DNA of 64,000 bases from Stomorhina lunata (Eukaryota; Arthropoda; Insecta; Diptera; Rhiniidae): assembly GCA_933228675.1 (NCBI GenBank), contig OW121741.1, positions 131,887,290 to 131,951,289 of the forward strand, given 5' to 3'. The position numbers and the translations under genes were made by a program. Within the stretch, counting starts at the first letter, position 1; the number at the start of each line of letters is the position of its first letter. Positions 12,131 to 24,060 of this stretch are shown here, piece by piece. Below the pieces are notes generated by a model. That model worked only from the letters and a program-made list of their open reading frames with translations. It was not told the origin of the DNA and did no database searches.

Positions 12131-15100
12131 GAACAAAACATTTTTTATAGTCAAGTTTTGGTACTAACAATTTATTTAGTAAATTTTTGTACTAAAAATT
12201 TATTTAGTAAATTTTTGTACTAAAATTTTCTTTAGTCAATTTTTGTACTAAAAATTCATACAGTAAATTTTTGCACTAAAAATTTCTTTAGTAAATTTTT
12301 TGTACTAAAAATTTCTTTAGAAAATTTTTCGTACTGAAAAATTCTTTAGTAAATTTTTTGTACTAATAATTTCTTCAGGCAATTTTTTGAACTAAAAATT
12401 TCTAAAGTAAATTTTTTGTACTAAAAATTTCTTTAGTAAATTTTTTGCACTAAAAATTTCTTTAATAAATTTTTTGTACTAAAAATTTCTATAGTCAATT
12501 TTTTGTACTAAATATTTCTATAGCAAATTTCTTGTACTAAAAACTTCTATAGCAAATTTCTTGTACTAAAAATTTCTATATTAATTTTTTTGTACTAAGA
12601 ATTTTATAGTAAATTTTTTGTACTAAAAATTTCTATTGTAAATTTTTTGTACTAAAAACTTCTTTAGTAAATTTTTTGTACTAAAAATTTCTATAGTAAA
12701 TTTTTTGTACTAAAAATTTCTATAGTAAATTTTTTATACAATAAATTTCTATAGTAAATTTTTTTGTATTAAAAATGTCCACAGTAAATTTTTTGTACTA
12801 AAAATTTCGTTGTTAAATTTTTTGTTCCAAAAATTTCTTTGGTAAATTTTTAGTACTAAAAATTTCTTTAGTAAATTTTTTGTACTAAAAATTTTTTTTA
12901 GCAAATTTGTTGTACTAAAAATTTTTTTAGTCAATTGTTTGTGCTAAAAATTTCGTTAGTAAATTTTTTGTACTAAAAAATTCTATAGTAAATTTTTTGT
13001 ACAAAAAATTTCTATAGTAAATATTTTGTACCAAAAATTTCTATTGTACTAAAAATTTCTTTAGTAAATTTGTGGTACTAAAAATTTCTTTAGTAAATTT
13101 TTTGTACTGAAAACTTCTATAGTAAATTTTTTTTTATTAAATATTTCTATAGTAATTTTTTTGTACTGAAAATTTTTTTAGTAAACTTTTGTACTAAAAA
13201 TTTCTTTAGTAAATTTTTTGCACTAAAAATTTCTTTAGTAAATTTTTTGTACTAAAAATTTCTTTAGTAAATTTTTTGTACTAAAAATTTCTTTAGTAAA
13301 TTTTTTGTACTAAAAATTTCTTTAGTAAATTTTTTGTACTAAAAATTTCTTTAGTAAATTTTTTGTACTAAAAATTTCTTTAGTTAATTTTTGTACTAAA
13401 AATTTCTTTAGTAAATTTTTTGTACTAAAAATTTCTTTAGTAAATTTTTTGTACTAAAAATCTCTATAGTAACTTTCTTGTACTAAAAATGTATGCAGAC
13501 AATTTTTTGTACTAAAATTTTTTTTACTAAATTTTTTGTACAAAAAATTTCTTTAGTAAATTTCTTGTACTAAAAATTTCTTAAGTAAATTTTTTGTTCT
13601 AAAAATTTGTTTAGTGTTTTTTTGTACTTAAAACTTCTTTAGTCAATTTTTTGTTCTAAAAATTTATTTTGAAAATTTTTTGTACTAAAAATTTCTTTAG
13701 TAAATATTTTGTACTAAAAATTTCTTTAGAAAATTTTTTGCACTAAAAATTTCTTTAGTAAATTTTTTGTACTAAAATTATTTCTAGTAAATTTTTTGTA
13801 CTAAAAATTTCTTTAGTAAATTTTTTGCACTAAAAATTTCTTTAGTAAATTTTTTGCACTAAAAATTTCTTTAGTAAATTTTTTGTACTAAAATTATTTC
13901 TAGTAAATTTTTTGTACTAAAAATATATACAGAAAAATTTCTGTAGTAAATTTTTTTCTATTAAAAATTTCCAAAGTAAATTTTTCGTACTAAAAATTTT
14001 TTTAGTAAATTTTTGGTTCTAAAAGTTTCTTTAGTAATTATTTTGTACTAAAATTATTTTTAGTGAAATTTTTGTACTAAAAATTTCTTTAGTAAATTTT
14101 TTGTACTAAAAATTTCTTTCGTAAATTATTTGTATTAAAAACTTCTTTAGTTAATTTTTTGTACTAAAAATTTCTTTAGTAAATTTTTTGTACTAAAAAT
14201 TTATTTAGTAAATTTTTTGTACTAAAAATTTCTTTGGTAAACTTTTTGTACTAAAAATTTCTTTAGTAAATTTTTTGTATTTTTTATTGTATTTTTTTTT
14301 TCTATTAAAAATTTCCAAAGTAAACTTTTCGTACTAAAAATTTTTTTAGTAAATTTTTGGTTCTAAAAGTTTCTTTAGTAATTGTTTTGTACTAAAATTA
14401 TTTTTAGTTAATTTTTTGTACTAAAAATTTCTTTAGTAAATTTTTTGTACTAAAAATTTCTTTCGTAAATTATTTGTATTAAAAACTTCTTTAGTTAATT
14501 TTTTGTACTAAAAATTTCTTTAGTAAATTTTTTGTACTAAAAATTTCTTTCGTAAATTATTTGTATTAAAAACTTCTTTAGTTAATTTTTTGTACTAAAA
14601 ATTTCTTTAGTAAATTTTTTGTACTAAAAATTTCTTTGGTAAATTTTTTGTACTAAAAATTTCTTTGGTAAATTTTTTGTACTAAAAATTTCTTTGGTAA
14701 ATTTTTGTACTAAAAATTTCTTTAGTGAATTTTTTGTACTAAAAATTTCTTTAGTAAATTTTTTGTACTAAAAATTTCTTTAGTAAATTTTTTGTACTAA
14801 AAATTTCTTTAGTAAATTTTTTGTACTAAAAATTTCTTTAGTAAATTTTTTGTACTAAAAATTTCTTTAGTATATTTTTTGTACTAAAAATTTCTTTAGT
14901 ATATTTTTTGTACTAAAAATTTCTTTAGTAAATTTTTTGTACTAAAAATTTCTTTAGTATATTTTTTGTACTAAAAATTTCTTGAGTAAATTTTTTGTAC
15001 TAAAAATTTATGCAGAAAAATTTTTGTACTAAAAATGTCTTTAGAAAATTTTTTATACCAAAAATTTGTTTAGTAAATTTCTTTAGTAAATTTTTTTTTT

Positions 15101-15165
15101 ACTAAAAATTTCTTTAGAAAATTTTTTGTACTAAAAATATCTAAGGCAAATTTTTGGTAAAAAAA
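12131..15165. repeat. 29 bp TTGTACT satellite array, CTTTAGT orientation
   Basis: Units TTTTTTGTACTAAAAATTTC then TTTAGTAAA, period 29 bp. The cleanest stretches are 13200-13440 and 14580-14990. A longer block with TTTCGTACTAAAAATTTTTT and GGTTCTAAAAGTTTCTTTAG occurs near 13980 and again near 14320, a higher-order duplication of about 340 bp. Edges are diverged. Confidence 0.92.
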
Positions 15166-15425
15166 ACTGTTATACAATAAAATAAAAAACACTGTTTTTC
15201 AAATATTTTTTCTTATAGAAAAACTGTTATACAAATAGTGTTTTATAGAAAAATTGTTATACAAAAGTTTTTTCTATAGAAAAACTGTTATACAAAAGTA
15301 TTTTCTGTAGAAAAACTGTTATTTAAAAGAGTTCTATAAGAAAAGCTGTTATGCAAAGGAAATTTCTGTAGAAAAAAGTATTTTCTATATTATAACTGTT
15401 ATACAAAAATTTTTGAGTACGAACT
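15166..15425. repeat. Short tandem family with AAAAACTGTTATACAAA
   Basis: About six diverged copies of AGAAAAACTGTTATACAAA plus a TTTTCTATAG-like tail, roughly 45 bp each. It is unrelated to the CTTTAGT family next to it. No coding potential. Confidence 0.7.
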
Positions 15426-16700
15426 TTTTTCTATTGAGGATAGTTGATTTTTTATTAACAAGATCGATCGAAAAGAAGAATATGTAAGATTCGGTACCCC
15501 TCTATTACAGACTTGCCTTACCCATTAATGCGTTCGTTTTCAATTGCGTCCGTCCATACATCCATAACGTCCACCCGTCCGTGTGTCTTTAGATCTGACG
15601 GTCGTTAGTGGGTTTGTGAGTAACTGAATATTCATTCATTCATTCATTCCTTCGTCTAACAAGAATAAGTATCTGTCGTCGTCGGTTGTTACAGTTTAAA
15701 ATACATTTTTAGTTATTTAAAAAATCGTCTGAAGAAATAAACATACAAATTTTCATACAACAGCATGCCAAGACATGTTTTATTTTTTTGTGTTTTTTAA
15801 TATTGAAAATTTTGGAATATGGGGAGTGTCATAATGGAAAATAGGCGGTTATATAGTGAATCTTTTTTTCAGATATCCATTTATCAATTAGCGTTGTATT
15901 GAGTTTGCATTCTATAACCTTTACCCAAATAATCTCGGTTTAACTGATCGGTACAGATTTGCTGTAAATGTATAAAAATGACTTTGGGCCTGATAAATCG
16001 GTTCAGAAGTCGAATAGTTTTTCTTTTAGAATTCAAATTTTGAATTATATACATTTTTTGGTTGTTTTTATAAAGTTATTAAAAAGTAAAAACCTATACG
16101 AAATCCCCCCTATATTATACTATATCTAGTGCATAAATTTTAATTTTTTTTCAAAAACTTTGAAGAGATTGCTAGACTATTTTTTTATTTATTTTATTAT
16201 TTTTGTTTTTTTTTTATTTCAGATCAATCTAAACCCCTTAAAACCAGGTTTGGCATTTAATAGTTATTTATATAAAAAAAAATTTAATATTGAAATTTAA
16301 ATCTCGTGCTGTCTAGAGTTGGTCGTTAAATATGGAGTTTTTGGTAAATAACTTGAAAATTTTATTACATCGCAACGTCCTCTCATTTGTACAGATACTT
16401 TTAAAGATTTTTTATTATAAGATTTTGAGTTTTTGGTGCATAATATTTTTCATCACATAATTCATTTGAATTTGACCAATGGTTGGTTGTATCGGCTGAC
16501 AGCATCCATTCTTTATGCGTGTCTTTTTCATTTTAGCGACTTTTTTTTTGGCTGGTATTACACACACTTTTGATTTCATGCGTGCAAAATTTGTCAAAAG
16601 TAATTCTCGTCTTAAATTAAAAAAAAGATACAAAGTTATTAAAGTCGGTTTAAAGGCTTTAGATTTCCAAGAATACAAAATAGCCAAAAAGTTACTTACA
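15426..16700. other. Unique island without recognisable gene
   Basis: Non-repetitive. It holds a Pyr-rich CCGTCCATACATCC / CCACCCGTCCGTG stretch near 15551, an ATTC tetranucleotide run near 15630-15650, and overlapping open frames on both strands around 16415-16799. The plus frame starts MRVFFILATFFLAGITHTFD (signal-peptide-like) but runs straight into satellite DNA, and the minus frame is Lys/Leu-rich. I recognise neither and take them as chance. Confidence 0.4.
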
Positions 16701-18715
16701 AATAAAAAATGTAGCAAAAATTCACTACAAAAAAATTTTGTAGCAAAAATTTACTTAAGAAATTTTTGTAGCAAAAATTTACTAAAGAAATTTTTGTAGC
16801 AAAAATTGACTAAAGAAATTCTTGTAGCAAAAATTTACTAAAGAAATTTTTGTAGCAAAAATTAACTAAAGAAATTTATGTAGTCAAATTTACTAAAGAA
16901 AAATTTACTAAAGAAAATTTTGTAGCAAAAGTTTACCAAAGAAATTTTTGTAGCAAAAATTTGCTAAAGAAATTTTTGTAGCAAAAATTTACTAAAGAAA
17001 TTTTTGTAGCAAAAATTTACTAAAGAAATTTCTGTAGCAAAAATTTACTAAAGAAATTTTTGTAGCAAAAATTGACTAAAGAAATTCTTGTAGCAAAAAT
17101 TTACTAAAGAAATTTTTGTAGCAAAAATTTACTAAAGAAATTTTTGTAGCAAAAATTAACTAAAGAAATTTATGTAGTCAAATTTACTAAAGAAAAATTT
17201 ACTAAAGAAAATTTTGTAGCAAAAGTTTACCAAAGAAATTTTTGTAGCAAAAATTTGCTAAAGAAATTTTTGTAGCAAAAATTTACTAAAGAAATTTTTG
17301 TAAAGAAATTTTTGTAGCAAAAATTGACTACAGAAATTTTTGTAGCAAAAATTTACTAAAGAAATTTTTGTAGCAAAAATTCACTAAAGAAATTTTTGCA
17401 GCAAAAACTTACCAAAGAAACATTTGTAGCAAAAATTTACAAAAAAAAATTTTTGAGATAAAAATTTACTAAAGAAATTTTTGTAGCAAAAATTTACTTA
17501 ATAAATTTTTGTAGCAAAAATTTACTAAATAAATTTTTGTAGCAAAAATTTACTAAATAAATTTTTGTAGCAAAAATTTACTAAAGAAATTTTTGTAGCA
17601 AAAATTTACTAAAGAAATTTTTGTAGCAAAAATTTGCTAAAGAAATTTTTGTAGCAAAAATTTACTAAAGAAATTTTTGTAGCAAAAATTTACTAAAGAA
17701 ATTTTTGTAGCAAAAATTTACTAAAGAAATTTTTGTAACAAAAATTTACTAAAGAAATTTTTGTAGCAAAACTTTACTAAAGAATTTTTGTAGCAAAAAT
17801 TTATTAAAGAATTTTTTGTAGCAAAAATTTACTAAAGAAATTTTTGTAGCAAAAATTTACTAAAGAAATTTTTGTAGCAAAAATTTACTAAAGAAATTTT
17901 TGTAGCAAAAATTTACTAAAGAAATTTTTGTAGCAAAACTTTACTAAAGAAATTTTTGTAGCAAAAATTTACTAAAGAAATTTTTGTAGCAAAAATTTAC
18001 TAAAGAAATTTTTGTAGCAAAAATTTACTAAAGAAATTTTTGTAGCAAAAATTTACTAAAGAAATTTTTGTAGCAAAAATTTACTAAAGAAATTTTTGTA
18101 GCAAAAATTGACTAAAGAAATTTTTGTAGCAAAAATTGACTAAAGAAATTTTTGTAGCAAAAATTTACTAAAGAAATTTTTGTAGCAAAAATTTACTAAA
18201 GAAATTTTTGTAGCAAAAATTTACTTAAGAAATTTTTGTAGTAAAAATTTACTAAAGAAATTTTTGTAGCAAAAATTTACTAAAGAAATTTTTGACACAA
18301 AAAAATTACTAAAGAAATTTTTGTAGCAAATACTTCATTAGCAAAAATTTACTAAAGAAATTTTTTGTGACAAAAAATTTACTAAAGAAATTTTTTGTGA
18401 CAAAAAATTTACTAAATAAATTTTTTGTGACAAAAAATTTACTAAAGAAATTTTTGTAGCAAAAATTTATTAAAGAAATTTTTTGTCTCCAAAAATTTTC
18501 TAAAGAAATTTTTTGTGACAAAAAATTTACTAAAGAAATTTTTTGTGACAAAAAATTTACTGAAGAAATTTTTTGTGACAAAAAATTTACTAAAGAAATT
18601 TTTTGATCGAAAAAATTTACTAAAAAAATTTTGTGATACGGAAAAATTTACTAAAGAAATTTTTTGTTACAAAAAATTTACTAAAGAATTTTTTTGAGAC
18701 AACAAATTTAAAAAA
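16700..18715. repeat. 28 bp GTAGC satellite, changing to about 30 bp GTGAC units
   Basis: Units TTGTAGCAAAAATTTACTAA then AGAAATTT, 28 bp, very uniform from 17460 to 18290. A composite with ATTTATGTAGTCAAATTTAC occurs near 16872 and again 294 bp later. From about 18355 the linker becomes TTGTGAC with six-base A and T runs, giving about 30 bp units and spurious open frames. Orientation is ACTAAAG, opposite to the array at 20415-22130. Confidence 0.93.
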
Positions 18716-19209
18716 GAAAAACACAATTTTTTTATAATTCGATTATTTTTTATTGAATTTTTGCATATGGTTTTAATTTATAATAGTTAAGAGTTTTCAA
18801 TTTTCAATTAATTAAATTTTTCAAAAAATTATAAAAAAATAATAGTAAAAATTTAAAAGAGTTTCCTAAAATTAATTAATAGTGATCTTATATATAAAAT
18901 TCGTATAGTTATTAATTTAATTAAAACTAAACAATTTGTGACAAAAAAAACAAACTTATCTTTAAAATAATTAATTAAAAAATAAATACATTTATTAAGT
19001 TTTTCTTTTAAATATTTAGATTTTTCTTTAATAGAGTCTAATACAAAATATTACTAAGTAAATTTAGAATACTTAAGTATAACAAGGATTAAGTCCTGGA
19101 TGTTTTAGATATAAAATATTTCAACTGTACAGAGAGAAAGAACATAAAAGGACTTATGATGTTTTGTAATAAAAAGAATTTAAATAAGTTTTTACTTTAG
19201 TTTTTTTGT
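18716..19209 (-). promoter_or_regulatory. ham: ham 3' UTR / downstream flank with candidate poly(A) signals
   Basis: About 0.5 kb of unique, very AT-rich DNA between the ham stop codon and the next satellite array. On the minus strand AATAAA occurs at 18991-18996 (about 215 nt past the stop) and at 18749-18754 (about 455 nt past it). AATAAA is frequent by chance at this base composition, so neither can be called the used site. If the transcript went past 18715 it would run into the 28 bp array. Confidence 0.3.
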
Positions 19210-20364
19210 TTAATCATCTTCTACTGTTTCATTAGCCTCCGAAATTTTAAGGTTTTCATTGGTTATATCAGCCGAGGAGGGTCTCGAAACTGATAACTCA
19301 TTATCACTGTTATTGTAGTCCGTATCATTTTCTGCATTACCTATACTCGAGGGTGTATACAGATCCTCATTATAGGTAACGCGATCCATAAAGTTGCGTA
19401 TCTCATCAAAATACGAATCCTCACGATCAGCCTCATTCGAACTGGGCGAATCACTTATAGCCAAACCCAGGCCCGTGGTATCCGATTCATGTTTCTTTAG
19501 ATGACGATCCAAATTGGTCTGTTGACCAAAGCATCTATCACATAAATGACATCTAAAGGGTCTTTCTTTGTTGTGAATATTGCGCACATGTCTTTGCAAG
19601 TTCGAGGATATGCTAAAAGCACGATCACAATATTTACAGGTATAAGGCTGTTCCCCGGTATGGGTCCTCAAATGGCGCGTTAAATTGGCAGATCTTGGAA
19701 AGACCTTGCCACAAAACTTGCAGGTATAACGATCTTTTAATTTCCCGGATTGGGCCACTTGTAAAGCGGTTGACGAAAGACCTCTCAAGGCCTCATGAAA
19801 CATGGGCTCATTGACAAACTGTTGCTGCTGCTGTTGCTCCTCTCTAGCGCGCAAAGCATTGGCCTCTAGAGACGACCGTTCACTCATTAGTCCTAAAAAA
19901 GGAAACGGCCGCGGAAAGGTAGACTCCAATGCATGAGAGCGATAGATTTCATCAAGCAACATGGGATGTAAGGGGCGAGGGCATGGGGGCAAAGCTGAGG
20001 GATTAGTTTCTAAAGCCGCTGTGCTCGAGACATTGCATGGTGGTGAGGGTGATGGCGTGGGCCCTGGAGAGGCCGTAGGTGTACCACTGCTGTTTACTGA
20101 GGAATTGAAGAGTCTCGGCTTTTTTGTTATATGCTCATAGCTATCGTTATTGCTATGATCCTCATGGGCTATGGGACTGATTTCTCCCCGTATATTCAAA
20201 GTGCTATTGTTGCCATCGCGGGAGGATTTACGATCTTCTTGACTGAAGTTGGAGTCAATGCTATTGCGTTTGCGTGAAACACTTAGATCCAAAGGCAGTT
20301 CAGTGTATGATGATTTGGGCTCTACTTCAGGGCGGGGTGAGAGCGAGACAATGTCAATGGATTT
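19210..20364 (-). CDS. ham: hamlet terminal exon: PLDLS CtBP motif and C-terminal three-finger cluster
   Basis: 1155 bp, 384 codons plus TAA at 19210-19212, phase 0 start after a TTCCAG acceptor. The exon begins [31 protein letters not shown] contains PLDLS, the canonical CtBP-recruiting motif kept in EVI1, MEL1 and Hamlet, implying repressor activity. A Ser/Pro/Thr-rich segment ([17 protein letters not shown]) and a QQQQQQ run follow, then three C2H2 fingers ([51 protein letters not shown]) almost identical to the second EVI1 cluster. The tail is acidic ([10 protein letters not shown]). The open frame runs past the acceptor into satellite DNA up to 20433, but that part is intron. Confidence 0.96.
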   Translation of the reverse strand, partial: KSIDIVSLSPRPEVEPKSSYTELPLDLSVSRKRNSIDSNFSQEDRKSSRDGNNSTLNIRGEISPIAHEDHSNNDSYEHITKKPRLFNSSVNSSGTPTASPGPTPSPSPPCNVSSTAALETNPSALPPCPRPLHPMLLDEIYRSHALESTFPRPFPFLGLMSERSSLEANALRAREEQQQQQQFVNEPMFHEALRGLSSTALQVAQSGKLKDRYTCKFCGKVFPRSANLTRHLRTHTGEQPYTCKYCDRAFSISSNLQRHVRNIHNKERPFRCHLCDRCFGQQTNLDRHLKKHESDTTGLGLAISDSPSSNEADREDSYFDEIRNFMDRVTYNEDLYTPSSIGNAENDTDYNNSDNELSVSRPSSADITNENLKISEANETVEDD

Positions 20365-20414
20365 CTGGAATAAGAAATAAATTTTAAAAATTAGTAAAGG
20401 GCTTATACTTCTTT

Positions 20415-22130
20415 CGAAAATTTTTTGTCTCAAAAAATTTTCTTTAGTAAATTTTTTGACTCAATAAATTTTCTCTAAAAAATTTATTTAGTAAATTTTT
20501 TGTCTCAAAAAATTTTCTTTAGTAAATTTTTTGTCTCAAAAAATTTTCTTTAGTAAATTTTTTGTCTCAAAAAATTTTCTTTAGTAAATTTTTTGTCTCA
20601 AAAAATTTTCTTTAGTAAATTTTTTGTCTCAAAAAATTTTCTTTAGTAAATTTTTTGTCTCAAAAAATTTTCTTTAGTAAATTTTTTGTCTCAAAAAATT
20701 TTCTTTAGTAAATTTTTTGTCTCAAAAAATTTTCTTTAGTAAATTTTTTGTCTCAAAAAATTTTCTTTAGTAAATTTTTTGTCTCAAAAAATTTTCTTTA
20801 GTAAATTTTTTGTCTCAAAAAATTTTCTTTAGTAAATTTTTTGTCTCAAAAAATTTTCTTTAGTAAATTTTTTGTCTCAAAAAATTTTCTTTAGTAAATT
20901 TTTTGTCTCAAAAAATTTTCTTTAGTAAATTTTTTGTCTCAAAAAATTTTCTTTAGTAAATTTTTTGTCTCAAAAAATTTTCTTTAGTAAATTTTTTGTC
21001 TCAAAAAATTTTCTTTAGTAAATTTTTTGTCTCCAAAAATTTTCTTTAGTAAATTTTTTGTCTCAAAAAATTTTCTTTAGTAAATTTTTTGTCTCAAAAA
21101 ATTTTCTTTAGTAAATTTTTTGTCTCAAAAAATTTTCTTTAGTAAATTTTTTGTCTCAAAAAATTTTCTTTAGTAAATTTTTTGTCTCAAAAAATTTTCT
21201 TTAGTAAATTTTTTGTCTCAAAAAATTTTCTTTAGTAAATTTTTTGTCTCAAAAAATTTTCTTTAGTAAATTTTTTGTCTCAAAAAATTTTCTTTAGTAA
21301 ATTTTTTGTCTCAAAAAATTTTCTTTAGTAAATTTTTTGTCTCAAAAAATTTTCTTTAGTAAATTTTTTGTCTCAAAAAATTTTCTTTAGTAAATTTTTT
21401 GTCTCAAAAAATTTTCTTTAGTAAATTTTTTGTCTCAAAAAATTTTCTTTAGTAAATTTTTTGTCTCAAAAAATTTTCTTTAGTAAATTTTTTGTCTCAA
21501 AAAATTTTCTTTAGTAAATTTTTTGTCTCAAAAAATTTTCTTTAGTAAATTTTTTATCTCAAAAATTTTTTATTTAGTAAATTTTTTGTCTGCAAAATTT
21601 TTCTTAGTAAATTTTTTGTTTTTAAAAATTTTCTTTAGTAAATTTTTTGTCTCAAAAAATTTTCTTTAGTAAATTTTTTGTCTTAAAAAATTTTCTTTAG
21701 TAAATTTTTTGTCTCAAAAAATTTTTTTTAGTAAATTTTTTGTTTCAAAAAATTTACTTCAGTAAATTTTTTATCTCAAAAATTTTTTATTTAGTAAATT
21801 TTTTGTCTGCAAAATTTTTCTTAGTAAATTTTTTGTTTTTAAAAATTTTCTTTAGTAAATTTTTTGTCTCAAAAAATTTTCTTTAGTAAATTTTTTGTCT
21901 CAAAAAATTTTCTTTAGTAAATTTTTTGTCTCAAAAAATTTTCTTTAGTAAATTTTTTCTCTCAAAAAATTTTCTTTAGTAAATTTTTTGTCTCAAAAAA
22001 TTTTGTTTAGTGAATTTTTTTGTCTCAAAAAATTTTCTTTAGTGAATTTTTTTGTCTCAAAAAATTTTTTTTTGTAAACTTTTTGTCTCAAAAAATTCTC
22101 TTTAGTAAATTTTATTTTTGATAAGTTTTT
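20415..22130. repeat. 31 bp GTCTC satellite filling a ham intron
   Basis: Units TTTTTTGTCTCAAAAAATTT then TCTTTAGTAAA, 31 bp, over 50 copies; from about 20500 to 21540 they are almost identical. The array fills nearly all of the 1788 bp intron (20365-22152) between two coding exons, leaving about 50 bp at the acceptor side and about 25 bp at the donor side. A block with TCTGCAAAATTTTTCTTAG appears near 21590 and near 21808, a local duplication. Confidence 0.95.
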
Positions 22131-22152
22131 TGGTAAATTTGGATTATCTTAC

Positions 22153-23079
22153 CTTATCATCTTCATTCATTTTTTGCGCCAGATCCTCCTCCTCTTCCTT
22201 TTTGATTTTAAGCGATTTCTCCTTCTTTACTTCCCCTTTTGTTCTTTCCAAAGAGCTGGGAATTTGCTCCCTTGACTCTTCATCCGAACTAAACCTTTGC
22301 TTTTCTCTCTTGGGGCTAAGCTCACTTTTGCCTTTCTGTTGTTCTCTCTCGAATTGAGGAAAATATAAGCCCGCCATATTCATCTCTTCCTTAGAGGAGC
22401 TCAAAGCTTTGTTCAGGTTATTGCTGTTGGTGTTGAGCGGATTTTGTTGAGGTGTTTGATTTCTCAGTTGTTGCATTTTAAAGTCCATATTGGGTTTCGA
22501 GAACATGGGCGAAAAGTTGGAGGTTTGTGTTACGGGAGGCTGAGGAAACATGCCCTGCAAACCAAAGGCCGCTGCCGCCGGAGGAAAGGCAGGGAAAAAG
22601 GTAGAGCGCCAAAATAGAAAAGGATTCGGTGGTGTATTCATATTGTTGCCCAAAGAACCGTTAACGGCCGAGGATCTTGATTGACTGCTGGAAGCCTGTG
22701 TAGCGGCTGGATGATGTAAAGAATGTGTTAGACTGGGGGGTAGACCTACACCCGCTGGCTGAACGTTGGTGGAATCACAAAATCTCTTGTGCTTCGACAA
22801 AGAGGTAACCGTACTAAAGCTTTGACCACACTTGCTGCACTTGATTTGCATGCGACAGTCGGCGTGCATGCGTCGGTGGCGACACAGGTTTGAGAATTGT
22901 GTATAGGCTTTGAAGCAGACCTCACACTGAAAGGGTTTAACGGAGGAATGGATGTGCGTGTGTTGTTTTAGGCCTGATGAGGTAGCAAATGTTTTACCGC
23001 ACTCAGGGCAAGCGTGACTTCTGGCTCCAACGTGATGGTTACGAATATGTCGCTGTAGATTTGAGGGATCACAAAATAC
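22153..23079 (-). CDS. ham: hamlet exon: fingers 3-6 and Pro/Ala/Ser-rich linker
   Basis: 927 bp, exactly 309 codons, phase 0 at both ends. The acceptor TTTGCAG precedes 23079 and the donor GTAAGA follows 22153. In order: the rest of finger 3 ([16 protein letters not shown]); finger 4 ([17 protein letters not shown]); finger 5 ([17 protein letters not shown]); and a C2HC finger 6 ([17 protein letters not shown], then KRFC). The links VGARSHA and HSSVKPF between fingers are close to EVI1. A linker of about 200 residues follows, with a hydrophobic [13 protein letters not shown] patch, Gln/Asn-rich stretches and a basic-acidic C-terminal run ([19 protein letters not shown]). Base composition is far less AT-rich than the flanking DNA. 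The family binds a GA-rich DNA site through this cluster. Confidence 0.95.
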
Positions 23080-24060
23080 CTGCAAATGGTCAGAAAAAGA
23101 AGAGATTTTTTCTATTATTATTTTTTTTTTTATTTGAAACAATTTGATTGATGTGTATTTTGTGTTGTTTTTTTTTCAACTTCTACTACTGATACACGAT
23201 TCCGTATTAATGGCTTAAGAAATACAACACAGGCCTAGCTACTGTATCTCTAGCTCAACAATAGCTTTAGCTCATATCAGACAAACCTTAAAATTTTAAC
23301 CAAACTTATTTTTTTACAACAAAAAAAAAAAAAAACCTTTGAGAGTGTAAAAAATCTCTTTTGAGGACAAATAATTAAAAAATATCATTCAAATAACGCT
23401 AGCACACTTTAAACTTGGACCAAAGATAACGAAAACTCTGTAATTAATCAATCATTCGCTAAGATGTTTATTGAATGAATTACAAAAAAAAAGACTCTAA
23501 CGCTGCTCATATACTCAATTATTTGAATTGTTCAAAATTCAATTGTCTAATTCGTAGAAGCCCGAAATAAAACCAACATTTCATTTTTTTCTTTTTTAAT
23601 TTTTTTTTTTTTTCTGAATAATAAATAATCAAATTTCTGTTCGCTGTGTTAAAAGCAGATTAGGCCGTAGAATATCGTCTTTCGAGCCAAATAACCCATT
23701 TCAAACAAGAAAATAAAAATCAACCAATAATCGAGCTATAAACCTCAAAGCTCTAAACGCTTGAAAACACCTACTTTCCAACAGTTACTTATTACGAATC
23801 GATGGCCATCAATTGTAACAATTGTCGTCATCGAAGTCGTCGTTGTTACCATAAAACAAAAGAATGCGCACATTAAGCCAAAAAAGCCATCCATCCGTCC
23901 GCCAAACATCGAGATAAAACACAAACCAAAACGAATTTAAATCTATGAGGTTAGAAGAAAGATGGATGGATGGACGGACGGCTGGAAAGACGGACGCAAG
24001 GACAGACAGACGGAATGACGGACAGAAATTTGTAGGGTCATAGTAAACTTTGTTGGAAGC
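23080..24060 (-). other. Ham intron, unique part
   Basis: Non-repetitive intron sequence. It includes homopolymer T and A runs (near 23115, 23320, 23600) and moderately complex DNA (for example ATTGTCGTCATCGAAGTCGT at 23820). No exon signals with a matching frame were found. A purine-rich GGATGGATGGACGGACGG-type tetranucleotide tract lies at about 23961-24025. Confidence 0.5.
23961..24025. repeat. GATG/GACG/GACA imperfect tetranucleotide microsatellite
   Basis: Runs of GATGGATGGACGGACGG, then GAAAGACGGACGCAAGGACA and GACAGACGG. Similar tracts (GACAGACAGACAGACG near 55675; GTCCGTCC-type near 15551) occur elsewhere in the window. Confidence 0.8.

Noticed and set aside
16415..16799. Overlapping frames on both strands, one with a signal-peptide-like start
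   Set aside because: The plus frame continues into satellite repeat and both strands are open over the same DNA, so chance is more likely.
18309..18697. Open frames on both strands in the GTGAC satellite
   Set aside because: Same artefact: about 30 bp tandem units without stops.
20365..20433. N-terminal extension of the last ham exon reading frame to an upstream ATG
   Set aside because: The frame crosses a TTCCAG acceptor at 20365 into satellite sequence, and family similarity and frame continuity start at the acceptor.
22118..22357. Plus-strand Ser/Leu-rich open frame of 79 codons
   Set aside because: It is antisense to the charged linker of the ham exon 22153-23079; the minus-strand reading has zinc fingers and good splice sites.
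23080..23142. Upstream start for the 22153-23079 exon reading MFQIKKK
   Set aside because: This is intron: TTTGCAG at 23080 is the acceptor, and CENCTK from 39098 joins [11 protein letters not shown] exactly as in EVI1.
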